64,000 nt of DNA from Microbacterium mangrovi (lineage in GTDB: Bacteria; Actinomycetota; Actinomycetes; Actinomycetales; Microbacteriaceae), in contig NZ_JTDK01000015.1 in assembly GCF_000802305.1 (NCBI RefSeq), positions 1-64,000 on the forward strand. The letters run 5' to 3'. The notes below the pieces were generated by a model that had not been told where the DNA came from, did not search any database, and was given only the letters and a program-made list of their open reading frames with translations. Position 1 is the stretch's first letter. Every line of letters starts with the position of its first letter. Shown here piece by piece: positions 26,859-34,494 of the stretch. A program made the translations under genes and the position numbers.

Positions 26859-26876
26859 CCCGGCCCTCTGCCGGGT
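26858..26876 (+). terminator. Short hairpin at the end of the ligase gene
   Basis: A 7-bp stem ACCCGGC/GCCGGGT around CCTCT, beginning at the stop codon of the GCS2-type gene. There is no T-run, so termination is only a possibility. Confidence 0.4.
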
Positions 26877-26971
26877 TCATGCGATCTGTGGGATGCGCGC
26901 CGGAGCGGTCCCCGGTTGAGTGTGAGGCGACCGGCGCACGGGCGTCGATCGGGCCAGGGCGGGAGAGTGAC

Positions 26972-27301
26972 GTGGACGGATCGGACCTGCTGCGGCGGTT
27001 CTGCATCGGCGACCCGGCGCTCGCGGACGAGTCCGGGAGTCTCTGGACGGAGCGGCTGGATGCCCGGACGCGGGCTCTGATCACCGTGGGCGCCCTCGTC
27101 GCCGTCTCGGCGCCGGAGGCATCCGTGCGCGGCGCCGTCGACGCCGCGACGGGGGTGGGCGTGCGGCCGGACGAGGTCATTGCGGTGCTCGACGGGGTCG
27201 TCCCGGTCGTCGGGATGCCGCGCGCCGTCGCGGCGGCGCCGCGGATCGCCGCGGCCCTCGGGTACGCGGAGGAGCTGTGCGTGTCCGACGATGGTCGATG
27301 A
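26972..27301 (+). CDS. Carboxymuconolactone decarboxylase-like protein
   Basis: A 109-residue small helical protein. DARTRALITVGALVAVSA and the following helices resemble the CMD/AhpD-like fold, with RALITVGAL aligning to the conserved core, but the usual CxxC redox pair is absent, so this is the decarboxylase-like rather than the peroxidase-like branch. The GTG at 26972 is chosen for its GGGAGA ribosome site; an in-frame ATG at 26879 is a weaker alternative that would add 31 residues. It converges on the LAL regulator with 12 bp between the stops. Confidence 0.68.
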   Translation: MDGSDLLRRFCIGDPALADESGSLWTERLDARTRALITVGALVAVSAPEASVRGAVDAATGVGVRPDEVIAVLDGVVPVVGMPRAVAAAPRIAAALGYAEELCVSDDGR

Positions 27302-27313
27302 GGCGCCCTGTGA

Positions 27314-29566
27314 CTACCCGCCCAGCAGTCCCAGAGCGATGGCGCGCTCGACGGCGGCGCCCCGGGTGGTGACCGCCAGTTTGCGGTAGATCGAGCTGAG
27401 CTGGGAGCTGACGGTGTTGCGCGACACGAACAGGCGGCGCCCGATCTCGGCGATCGTCAGGTGCGTCTGGAGATAGGGAAGAAGCCGCAGCTCGGCCGGC
27501 GTCAGCGGGACGGTCCCGGCGGTGGCGGGTTCCGCGGAGAGCGCCCCACGGAACTCCTCGAGCTGCCGGCCGGCGGCGCCGAGGCCCGGGCGCTTGCGCT
27601 GCAGCTCGTCGCATTCGGCGAGCAGGTGGAACGCGGCCGAACGGTCGCCGAGGGCGACGTGGGCCTTCGCCAGCTGGATGCGGGCGCGGACGGCGAGGTA
27701 GGGGAGCAGATGCGTGCATCCCACCCGTGCCCGCATGCCCCGGGCCAGCAGCCGTTCGCCCTGTTCCCGGTCGCCGGAGTGCACAGCGACCCGGGCGGCG
27801 ACGGCCAGGGCCAGGGCGGTGGTCGGATACCCCTCCATATGGCTCGCGACGATCGCATCGACGCCGCGCTGCGCGTGAAGCGCGGCCCGGCCCCACTGTC
27901 CGTCGTCGATGGCGAGGAGGGCGAGCTCCGGTTCGCTCAGGATGACGGTGTCGGGATTGCGCATCGCCGAGGCGACCTCGACGGCCTCTTCGAACACCGG
28001 GCGGGATGCCGCGAGGTCGCCGTCGAGCTGCAGCGCCGATCCCCACAGGTGGAGAGCCTGGTCGCGCCACGGGCTCGATGCCGGCTCGTGCTCGAGGGCG
28101 TAGGCGGCATCCGCCACGACCGCCCGGTACCCCTCGGGGCACATCGCTGCACGGACCATCGCGCGCGCCGACGAGAACGGCACCCGATGGTCGGCCGGCA
28201 GCGCGCTCGCCTCGATGGCGTCGAGCAGGGCGGCCCACTTCTCACCGAGCCGCACGTCTCCGAGCAGCACGGCGATCCAGGTCATCGAGACCACCAGGGC
28301 GGGGTTGGCCAGCAGCACGTCGTCGCCGAGCTCCTCCAACCAGCGGCGGACGGTCGTCACCTGTCCCTGCCCGTACATCTCGAGTCCGAGGTCGGCGACC
28401 AGGGCGGCGGCGCGTTCGGTCTCGCGCGCCTGCAGGAGGTGCTCCACGGCGATCGCCGGGGCGCCCTGCTCCTCGTGCCAGGTCGCCGCCCGACGATGCA
28501 GGTCGGCGGCGGCCTCGGCGCCTTCGGAGCGCTCCAGCTCGGTGAGGAGGAACTCCCGGAACAGAGCGTGGAAGCGGAACCACGTGCGGTTCCGGTCCAT
28601 CGGCACCAGGAAGAGGTTCGCCGCCTCGATCTCGCGAAGCTGCGCCCGGGCGTCGCCGATCTGCAGCACGGCGTTGCAGGCATCCGGCGAGAACTGATCG
28701 AGGACGGAGCTGCGGCGGAGGAAGGCCTGGGTGTTCTCGGGAAGCCGGGAGAGGCACTCCCGGTACAGGTAGTCCGCCAGGTACCGCTCGTCGCCCGTGA
28801 CGGCGGTGGCATCCCCGCCCGCCCGCGCCACCAGCGCGCACAGGAAGAGGCCCGTCGGCCAGCCTTCGCAGCGGCTGACGATCCGGGCGAGGTCGTCTGC
28901 TGCGACCGGCGGCGCGCCGGCGGTCTCGAACACGCGACGTGCCGCGGCGGCGTCCAGCGACAGGTCGTCGGCGGTGACCTCCCACGCGGCGCCTTCGGTC
29001 CGCAGCCGCGCGACGAGCGAGGGCTCCCGGCGTCCGGCGAGGACCACCTGCGAGCCGGCGGGGACGCGGGCGAGGATCACCTCCAGCGCGTCCTGGCAGG
29101 CGGTCGAGCCCGCCAAGTGCAGGTCGTCGATGAACAGCACGAAGTCCGTCGAGGTGGATGCCAGCGCCGCGGCGAGCAGGGGCGCGGAGCGTCCGAGGGC
29201 TCCGTCACCCGCGCCGCGCATGTCGGCGGCCACGGACGCCACGACGGGGGAGAACGGCGAACAGGCCGCGGCGATCGCCGGCAGCAGCGCGGCCGGGTCG
29301 TCGTCGGTGCGCTCCAGCGACACCCAGGCGACGCTGCGACCCTCGGATGCCGCCCATTCCGCGAGCAGCGTCGACTTGCCATAGCCGGCCGGAGCCGTGA
29401 CGCAGGCGACGCGGGCGCCGCTCGTCCGGGCGCGGTCGATCAGGCGGCGTCTGCTGACGGCATCCGGGCGCCACGAAGGCACCTGCGTCTTGCTTTCCAG
29501 CAGCAGCGCCTGCAGATCGCGTTCCCCCAGAGTGGACGCTCGAGTGGCCTCCGACACGGTCGGCAT
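27314..29566 (-). CDS. LuxR-family ATP-binding regulator (MalT/LAL-like)
   Basis: A 750-residue STAND-class regulator, smaller than the 850-900 usual for MalT. The ATPase has Walker A APAGYGKST (58-66) and an IDDLHLAG Walker B near 144. A TPR-like helical sensor domain occupies roughly 330-670. The C-terminal LuxR helix-turn-helix (LTPAELRLLPYLQTHLTIAEIGRRLFVSRNTVSSQL) ends at about 740. Such proteins activate transcription on ligand and ATP binding. No target operon is evident next to it. A hairpin terminator for the neighbouring small operon lies just upstream. Confidence 0.9.
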   Translation of the reverse strand: MPTVSEATRASTLGERDLQALLLESKTQVPSWRPDAVSRRRLIDRARTSGARVACVTAPAGYGKSTLLAEWAASEGRSVAWVSLERTDDDPAALLPAIAAACSPFSPVVASVAADMRGAGDGALGRSAPLLAAALASTSTDFVLFIDDLHLAGSTACQDALEVILARVPAGSQVVLAGRREPSLVARLRTEGAAWEVTADDLSLDAAAARRVFETAGAPPVAADDLARIVSRCEGWPTGLFLCALVARAGGDATAVTGDERYLADYLYRECLSRLPENTQAFLRRSSVLDQFSPDACNAVLQIGDARAQLREIEAANLFLVPMDRNRTWFRFHALFREFLLTELERSEGAEAAADLHRRAATWHEEQGAPAIAVEHLLQARETERAAALVADLGLEMYGQGQVTTVRRWLEELGDDVLLANPALVVSMTWIAVLLGDVRLGEKWAALLDAIEASALPADHRVPFSSARAMVRAAMCPEGYRAVVADAAYALEHEPASSPWRDQALHLWGSALQLDGDLAASRPVFEEAVEVASAMRNPDTVILSEPELALLAIDDGQWGRAALHAQRGVDAIVASHMEGYPTTALALAVAARVAVHSGDREQGERLLARGMRARVGCTHLLPYLAVRARIQLAKAHVALGDRSAAFHLLAECDELQRKRPGLGAAGRQLEEFRGALSAEPATAGTVPLTPAELRLLPYLQTHLTIAEIGRRLFVSRNTVSSQLSSIYRKLAVTTRGAAVERAIALGLLGG

Positions 29567-29599
29567 CCTATCGGGCTGCGGCGACCGGGCCGAAACCGA

Positions 29600-29636
29600 A
29601 CGGCCGCGCGCATCGTCGAACGATGCGCGCGGCCGT
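29600..29636 (-). terminator. Hairpin downstream of the DUF6325 operon
   Basis: A 17-bp perfect stem (29600-29616 with 29620-29636) with a 3-base loop, 14 bp after the stop of the 53-residue gene and just before the LAL gene. It is strong enough to insulate the two units, though no T-run follows. Confidence 0.7.
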
Positions 29637-29650
29637 GCCGTCGCGGTCTG

Positions 29651-29812
29651 TCAGCGCCGGTCGTGACGGTCGTCGCGACGGTCCTGGCGACGGTCCTGCC
29701 GCCGGTCCACGCCGTTGGAGACCACCTTGGCCGTGCCGACGACAGCGGCCGTGCGTGCGACGGGGGCGCCGATCATGCCGACCCGCCCGACGCGTCCGAT
29801 CCTCATGGGCAT
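29651..29812 (-). CDS. Small basic-tailed protein of the DUF6325/SHOCT operon
   Basis: A 53-residue protein: an Arg/Gly N-terminus, a mildly hydrophobic middle (MIGAPVARTAAVVGTAKVV) and a tail with DRRQDRRQDRRDDRHDRR, a striking Asp-Arg repeat. An AAGGAG ribosome site precedes the ATG at 29812, 2 bp after the DUF6325 stop. Small proteins of this kind commonly accompany DUF6325 and SHOCT genes in actinomycetes. The charged tail suggests a role as a membrane-surface or nucleic-acid-binding adapter, which is a guess. Confidence 0.7.
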   Translation of the reverse strand: MPMRIGRVGRVGMIGAPVARTAAVVGTAKVVSNGVDRRQDRRQDRRDDRHDRR

Positions 29813-29814
29813 CG

Positions 29815-30333
29815 TCACTCTCCTTCGTTCGACATCGAGGCGATGATCGCCTGCGTCGGGATGCGGCCCGAGGCGATCAGCTGGCCGCCGTTGCGGCGGA
29901 CAGCGACGGCGAAGGGCGCCGCCCACGTGTTCTCCCACACCAGCACCGCGGCACTGCTGCCCGGTTCCATAGCGGCGGAGATGTCGAGGAGGTCCTGCTC
30001 GGCGAGGACCTCGGCCAGTCCGGCCTCGAGCTCACCCAGGATGCCGAGATCGTCGTGGTCTTCGAACTCGTCCACCTCGATGGAGCCGTCTTCGCCCTTG
30101 TGGACGATGACGAGGTCCAGCACCCGGATCGTCCCGGCGGCCGAGAGGGCGACCAGTTCGGCGGCGGCCTCCCCGGTCAGCCGGCTCTCACCGGCGGGGA
30201 ACTCGACGACGATGTAGTCGATCGGGCCGAGCGCCGCGTCGGCGGCGAGAGCCTGGACGGCCTCGACCTCCGCCGCCGCGACGTCCTCCGCCGTGACGAG
30301 AACGTCGTCGGCGTCGATGTTCGTGTCAGTCAT
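29815..30333 (-). CDS. DUF6325 family protein
   Basis: A 172-residue acidic protein. The core GPIDYIVVEFPAG (about 36-48), TIRVLDLVIVHKGEDGSIEVDE and the C-terminal ENTWAAPFAVAVRRNGGQLIASGRIP match the DUF6325 pattern of actinomycetes. The N-terminal 33 residues are an extra acidic extension. It is cytosolic by sequence. It lies between a SHOCT-domain membrane protein and a small basic protein, the usual arrangement. Biochemical function is unknown; a membrane-stress role is only an association. Confidence 0.85.
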   Translation of the reverse strand: MTDTNIDADDVLVTAEDVAAAEVEAVQALAADAALGPIDYIVVEFPAGESRLTGEAAAELVALSAAGTIRVLDLVIVHKGEDGSIEVDEFEDHDDLGILGELEAGLAEVLAEQDLLDISAAMEPGSSAAVLVWENTWAAPFAVAVRRNGGQLIASGRIPTQAIIASMSNEGE

Positions 30334-30366
30334 GCTTGCTCCTTGCGTCGATCCGGCGACCGCGGG

Positions 30367-30762
30367 TCAGGCGAGGGCCTTGGCCTTGATCGCGTCGAAT
30401 TCGGCCTGCGTGATGCTGCCCGCGGTGAGCAGCTGCTGAGCCTTCTCGATCTCCGCGGCGGGCGACGATCCGCCGCCGGCGACGTCGCGGATGTAGGCGG
30501 CATCCGCCTGCTGCGCGTCGCGCATGCGGGCGGCGTTGCGCTCCGACATGGAGCGGCCGCGGGCGATCAGGTAGATGATCGCGGCGAGGAAGGGGAACAC
30601 GATGAGGAAGATCACCCAGAGCGCCTTGGCCCAGCCGCCCAGCGTGTGGTCGCGGAACACATCGATGATGATCGTGATGAAGATCCAGATGCATGCGAAC
30701 AGGATGTAGACCCAGAACAGCCACACCAAGAAATCCCAGAAGGACAATGTCGTACCTTTCAT
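30367..30762 (-). CDS. PLDc_N/SHOCT domain membrane protein
   Basis: A 131-residue protein with two membrane segments (about 12-34 and 45-65) forming the PLDc_N-like region, then a linker and a C-terminal SHOCT motif (AAEIEKAQQLLTAGSITQAEFDAIKAKAL). SHOCT motifs are short oligomerisation helices. The ATG at 30762 has no strong ribosome site; a TTG five codons further in, preceded by AAAGGT and giving LSFWDFLVWLFWV, fits family members better and may be the true start. First gene of the three-gene unit with DUF6325. Confidence 0.85.
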   Translation of the reverse strand: MKGTTLSFWDFLVWLFWVYILFACIWIFITIIIDVFRDHTLGGWAKALWVIFLIVFPFLAAIIYLIARGRSMSERNAARMRDAQQADAAYIRDVAGGGSSPAAEIEKAQQLLTAGSITQAEFDAIKAKALA

Positions 30763-30865
30763 CAAACCGGGACGCCGACGGGTGGGCGCCCACTGTCGCT
30801 TCGGACGCTATCGAGGCCCCGGGCGGGGCCGCATCACACGAATCGCATGATTCGCCTGACGTTCC

Positions 30866-31288
30866 CTACCGGAGGGACTCGGCGATCCAGCGCGCGTACG
30901 CGTGCCAGGGGTCGGCGTGGGCGAGGGTGGCGATGTGGGCGAGCAGCTCGGGCGCGGCCGTGAACCATTCGCCGCCCTCGCGCAGATCGGCGAACTGCCG
31001 GTGCCGGGCCTGTTCGACCGCACGGCCGCCGCGTTCGAACGCGAGCAGCTCGTCGTGCCAGATGGCCGCGAGCCGCTGTCGGGGATTGCGGGACGTGCCG
31101 ATCTTGATGCGGTCCTGGTACCTCAGGTAGTAGACGACGTCGACGCGGGGGAGCGGCAGCTCGAAGTCGGGCGCATCGCCGACCCGCCAGCCGCACACCG
31201 CGCATTCGAGACCCTGCGCACCGCGGATGCCGCTCGTGCCGCCGCAGAGCGTGCACGGGCCGGACAGTTCGATGATGAGCCGGGACAT
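30866..31288 (-). CDS. Zinc-ribbon plus GIY-YIG-like (MUG113/T5orf172) protein
   Basis: A 140-residue protein with an N-terminal zinc ribbon (C12, C15, C29, C32) and a C-terminal GIY-YIG-like domain: VVYYLRYQ (51-58), KIGTSRNPRQRL (62-73) and the helix with VEQARHRQF holding the expected acidic residue, then WF. Such domains are often nucleases of phage or mobile origin, but their targets are unknown. A TAATAT -10-like element (31297-31302) lies 9 bp before the ATG, so the mRNA may be leaderless. Single gene. Confidence 0.78.
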   Translation of the reverse strand: MSRLIIELSGPCTLCGGTSGIRGAQGLECAVCGWRVGDAPDFELPLPRVDVVYYLRYQDRIKIGTSRNPRQRLAAIWHDELLAFERGGRAVEQARHRQFADLREGGEWFTAAPELLAHIATLAHADPWHAYARWIAESLR

Positions 31289-31488
31289 CGATGTCCATAT
31301 TAGAAGACTGCTTCGAAGGGGTGCCATCTTTCGACCTGCACGGATTTTCGCGAGGACTACTCAATTTCGGCCATCGCGCACTCGAAGAGGGCATTTTCGG
31401 CGGTGGGGCGGCCGTGCGGCCGGTAGAAGTACAGAGGCTTCCGCCGCCGCAGAACGAGGGGGAGCCGGGGAGTGGAGGAGAACTTTCG
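31289..31488. other. Divergent 200-bp intergenic region
   Basis: Holds the TAATAT -10 of the GIY-YIG-like gene (minus strand) and a GGAGGAG ribosome site for the plus-strand gene at 31489. Otherwise nothing recognisable. Confidence 0.5.
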
Positions 31489-31824
31489 ATGATCATCACG
31501 GTGTTTCGACAGCGCACCCGGTCCGACGCCGGAGCGGAGTACGCGGACCTCGAGCGGCGCCTGTTGGAGGCCGCCCGCGAGGTGCCCGGATTCGTGTCGT
31601 TCAAGCGGTTCCGTGCCGAGGACGGCGAGAACTGCGCCATCGTCGAGTTCGAGGACGATGAGGCGCACAGCCGGTGGGTCGCCCACCCGCTGCATCGGGA
31701 GGCGATGGCGGCGGGGCGGTCTTCGTTCTTCGAGAGCTATCGCATCTCGGTCGCGCGGGTCCTCCGGGTCTTGCAGCAGGAGCCGGAAGACCACGTGCGA
31801 GTGTTCACGGAGGGTTCGCGATGA
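31489..31824 (+). CDS. Antibiotic biosynthesis monooxygenase (ABM) domain protein
   Basis: A 111-residue ferredoxin-like ABM-fold protein. The pattern IITVFRQRTRSDAGAEYADLE, PGFVSFKRFRAEDGENCAIVEFEDDEAHSRWVAHP is typical: strand, helix, a beta-hairpin and a His near the helix. Members bind small substrates and may be heme-degrading or quinone monooxygenases, or just dimeric binding proteins. A GGAGGA ribosome site precedes the ATG. Its stop overlaps the next gene. An extended frame upstream is rejected as non-coding. Confidence 0.82.
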   Translation: MIITVFRQRTRSDAGAEYADLERRLLEAAREVPGFVSFKRFRAEDGENCAIVEFEDDEAHSRWVAHPLHREAMAAGRSSFFESYRISVARVLRVLQQEPEDHVRVFTEGSR

Positions 31825-32159
31825 CGCTCGAACCGGCGTACTGGACGGTCGACACGCCGTGGGCCGATGTCGGGGTCCGTCGCTTCCAGACATTCGATCG
31901 CCAGTCCTCCGGCGAGATCATCGTGATCGCGCCGGGCGGCATCGTCGCGTACTCGGAGACGGTTCCGGGCACGATCCTGCGGGTCGTCGGCGGAAGGGTC
32001 ACGCTGTTCGCGCGCGACCACTTCACGGCGCTGTTCTGCCCCGAAGGGAGCCGCGTTCCCGTGCCGAACGGCTACTGGTGCCGCAATGACTCCCGCACTC
32101 GCACGTCGCTCGAGATCACCCATCCGAGCGGGAGCGGCACGGAGCGCACGCGGGCTTGA
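31821..32159 (+). CDS. Uncharacterised small protein paired with the ABM gene
   Basis: A 112-residue protein that I do not recognise. The centre reads as beta strands (EIIVIAPGGIVAYSETV, TILRVVGGRVTLFA), perhaps a small cupin-like barrel, with a trailing CxxxxGSRVPVPNGYWC region containing two cysteines. Its ATG overlaps the ABM stop, so both are translated together. It converges on the YcaO gene with only 6 bp between the stops, which may allow transcript collision. No function is proposed. Confidence 0.55.
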   Translation: MTLEPAYWTVDTPWADVGVRRFQTFDRQSSGEIIVIAPGGIVAYSETVPGTILRVVGGRVTLFARDHFTALFCPEGSRVPVPNGYWCRNDSRTRTSLEITHPSGSGTERTRA

Positions 32160-32165
32160 TCGCGC

Positions 32166-33326
32166 TCACACGAACGGGTGCGGTGTCGGGGAGCCCACCG
32201 GAGCCAGGGCATTCCACGCGAGCGCCTCTGACATCCGCAGCGGCTGCATCGACGGGCAGAACAGGCGCACCACCGACCAACCGAGTTCGCGGGCTCGAGC
32301 GGGAAGGCGCCGGGTCAGTTCCACGGCGGTATAGGTGTCCAGAAGCGCCGTCCAGTCGGTGATCGCCGGTTTGTGCGGCAGCTCGCGAGCATCTGACTTC
32401 GTCTGCTCGACCCATCGGAGCGCCGCCGGGATCGCTGCCGGACCGGACCAGTACCTCGCCCGGTCGATCTCCCGTTCGACGGGCCCCGAAAGCCGGGCGG
32501 GGCGGCTCACCGTGGTGAGATCGAGCAGCAGCGTCCGGATCTGGAGGGATTCCTGAACGGCACGCACGACCGAGAGGGATGTCAAGGACTCCAGGCCGAG
32601 GCCCGCGCCGACCACGCCCCGCTCGTGATCGACCGCCAGCGCGAGGACGACGGGTGCGTCGCCGGCGGCGTCGAGCGCGAAGCAGCGGACCTCGACCCCC
32701 GCTTCCCGCATCCATTCAACGACGCGGACCACTTCCGGAGGTGCGAGTCGCGAGAAATCGGCCGGCAGTCGGAGTGCCCGGTCCGGTCGATACCAGGCGC
32801 GCATCGCGGCATCCCGTTCGATCGTCTCTTTCGCGGCGGATCGGAGTGCCATCGCCCGTCCGATGCCGGATGCTGTTCCGGACGGCCCAGGGTCCACATT
32901 GGTGGACTCGGCGAACGGCGGGTAGTCCACGGCGGCCGCCGGGACGCGGGTCGGGCGGCCGGCCCCTCCGGTGACCGTGAGCGCCCGATACGTGTGCACG
33001 GTGCCGGATTCTGCATCGGGCGCCCACGACGACCCCCGCGGCGCCCAGGGGAGATCACCGCCGCCGAGCCCGGCCCCCGCGATCGAGAGTGCGCAGCGCT
33101 CGATGCTCTCGCCCGCGGCGCGCACCATCGTCCCGGCACGGCGGAGTCCGGCTGCGCCGACCCATGTGATGTCGAGCGGCGAGTCATCGCATCGTCGATC
33201 TCCGATGCCGACGTCGCAGGCGACCGTCCACAGCGCGCGTTCCACGCCGTCCGGCGGGATGACCCGCACTTCGCGGACGACCCCCGTGCGGCGGGCCAGC
33301 GTGGCGGCGACGTCAATCCGCAGCAT
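32166..33326 (-). CDS. YcaO-domain protein of the daptide-like cluster
   Basis: A 386-residue YcaO protein. YcaO enzymes use ATP to phosphorylate a backbone amide oxygen so that a nucleophile can attack, giving azolines, thioamides or amidines. The ATP/magnesium-binding glutamates are visible: AGESIERCAL (71-80), AAKETIERD (164-172) and VVRAVQESLQ (253-262). The C-terminus ends PTPHPFV, so P380-x-P382-x-P384 forms the PxPxP motif known from azoline cyclodehydratases. The ATG at 33326 has GGGAGG upstream and overlaps the dehydrogenase stop by 14 bp, so it belongs to the RiPP operon. No partner E1-like or dehydrogenase protein is present. Its substrate is presumably the precursor peptides here, which lack Ser and Cys in the likely core. 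Confidence 0.88.
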   Translation of the reverse strand: MLRIDVAATLARRTGVVREVRVIPPDGVERALWTVACDVGIGDRRCDDSPLDITWVGAAGLRRAGTMVRAAGESIERCALSIAGAGLGGGDLPWAPRGSSWAPDAESGTVHTYRALTVTGGAGRPTRVPAAAVDYPPFAESTNVDPGPSGTASGIGRAMALRSAAKETIERDAAMRAWYRPDRALRLPADFSRLAPPEVVRVVEWMREAGVEVRCFALDAAGDAPVVLALAVDHERGVVGAGLGLESLTSLSVVRAVQESLQIRTLLLDLTTVSRPARLSGPVEREIDRARYWSGPAAIPAALRWVEQTKSDARELPHKPAITDWTALLDTYTAVELTRRLPARARELGWSVVRLFCPSMQPLRMSEALAWNALAPVGSPTPHPFV

Positions 33327-34494
33327 CGGATCCTCCCTTCTCGTCATCCGCGGACGGGGCGACCATCCGCGCGATCACGGTCCTCGTCAGTGCCCGGGGA
33401 AGGGGCCGGCCGCCTCCGAACCGGGCAACGACGCGGTCGGCGAGGCGCCGTGCATCGAAGGTGATTCGCGGAGCACCCACGAGCGCGCGGATGCGTGCGG
33501 CGAGGTCGCTGCCGCGGTCGCAGCCCGAGGCCTCCAGCGCCTGATGCACACGGGGCGCTGCACCCCAGGCGGAATCACCCGTGGACACGCTTCGCAGCCA
33601 TCCCGGGAGGAGGGCTTGCGTCGCTTCCATCTTGGAGACGGACGCCATCATCGACAGCTCGTTGGCGATGAACCACAGCGGCGACGGGGCCAGGCCGCGC
33701 CCGCGCAGAGCCCAGCCGGTGTGCGTGGCCGCGCTTGCGAGAGCGACATCCGCGACGACACGCTGATCCGGGTCGTCGCCTCCGTGTGTCCTTTCGGCGA
33801 TCGACGCCAGCCGACCAATCAGTGCAATGGCCTCCTGGTCCGAACCGGGGATGCTCGACGAAGCCCCGACGAACGCGCCGAGCACCCTGATCCACGCCTC
33901 GGCGATGCCCGCCGTCAGCAGCCGGCGCGGCACGTCCAGGAGCCGCGGATCATACGCCGCCGCTCGAACCGTGGACTGCTCGAACCCGACGAGGCATTTG
34001 AACGAGTCATCCCCGAGTCTCACCTCGGTGCAAGCGACCGATGACACCTCTGCTCCCGTCCCCACGGTGGTCGGGGCGCAGACGAGCGGCAGCAGATCGT
34101 CCGCGCGTCCGGCGAACAGCAGGCCGCCGAGCTGCGACCGCGCCCGCAGCGCACCTGTCGTCCGATCCGCGGCTGCGCACCAGCCGGACAGCTTCGCGGC
34201 ATCCATCGTGTTGCCTCCGCCGATGGCCAGCAGCGCGTCCGGCGCTGCGTCGCGGACGATCCGTGCAAACGACTCGATCTGGGTCCATCCGATCGGGGCG
34301 TCGACGACGATGCGGTCCGCGGGTGAGAGGGCGGGGCAGCCGCCGAGCACCGTATCCGCAGCAGAGGTGGTGTTCGCATCGACGAAGACCACCGGATGCG
34401 AGATCCCGAGGGAAGCGATCGCCGCCCGGACCGCTCCCGTCCCGACCAGCTGGGCCGGCGCCGGCCCGCGTGCCACCGGCGTCGAAGGGATCAT
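33313..34494 (-). CDS. mpaB: Daptide-type RiPP dehydrogenase/oxidative decarboxylase (iron-ADH family)
   Basis: A 393-residue iron-type alcohol dehydrogenase fold with NAD-binding GGGNTMDAAKL (92-102) and PTTVGTGAEVSS (141-152). In daptides the homologous enzyme oxidises the C-terminal Thr side chain, with loss of the carboxylate giving an aminoacetone end; this role is inferred from family and context. By eye the metal-ligand positions look unusual: where iron ADHs have Asp and His, I see non-His residues (AGIAEAWIR, ANELSMMAS, SKMEATQALLP). Its ATG overlaps the aminotransferase stop. Full length. Confidence 0.85.
   Translation of the reverse strand: MIPSTPVARGPAPAQLVGTGAVRAAIASLGISHPVVFVDANTTSAADTVLGGCPALSPADRIVVDAPIGWTQIESFARIVRDAAPDALLAIGGGNTMDAAKLSGWCAAADRTTGALRARSQLGGLLFAGRADDLLPLVCAPTTVGTGAEVSSVACTEVRLGDDSFKCLVGFEQSTVRAAAYDPRLLDVPRRLLTAGIAEAWIRVLGAFVGASSSIPGSDQEAIALIGRLASIAERTHGGDDPDQRVVADVALASAATHTGWALRGRGLAPSPLWFIANELSMMASVSKMEATQALLPGWLRSVSTGDSAWGAAPRVHQALEASGCDRGSDLAARIRALVGAPRITFDARRLADRVVARFGGGRPLPRALTRTVIARMVAPSADDEKGGSDAAD

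Noticed and set aside
24464..27301. 945-codon open frame on the plus strand
   Set aside because: It crosses antisense to the lipoprotein and secreted-protein genes and runs alongside the ligase; only its last 109 codons (from 26972) look like a real gene.
27314..29566. LAL regulator as controller of the RiPP cluster
   Set aside because: It is about 3 kb away across several unrelated genes, and regulators directly adjoining the cluster are better candidates.
30866..31288. GIY-YIG-like gene as evidence of a mobile element carrying the RiPP cluster
   Set aside because: No integrase, transposase, terminal repeats or tRNA site is visible nearby, and the gene is separated by two unrelated genes.
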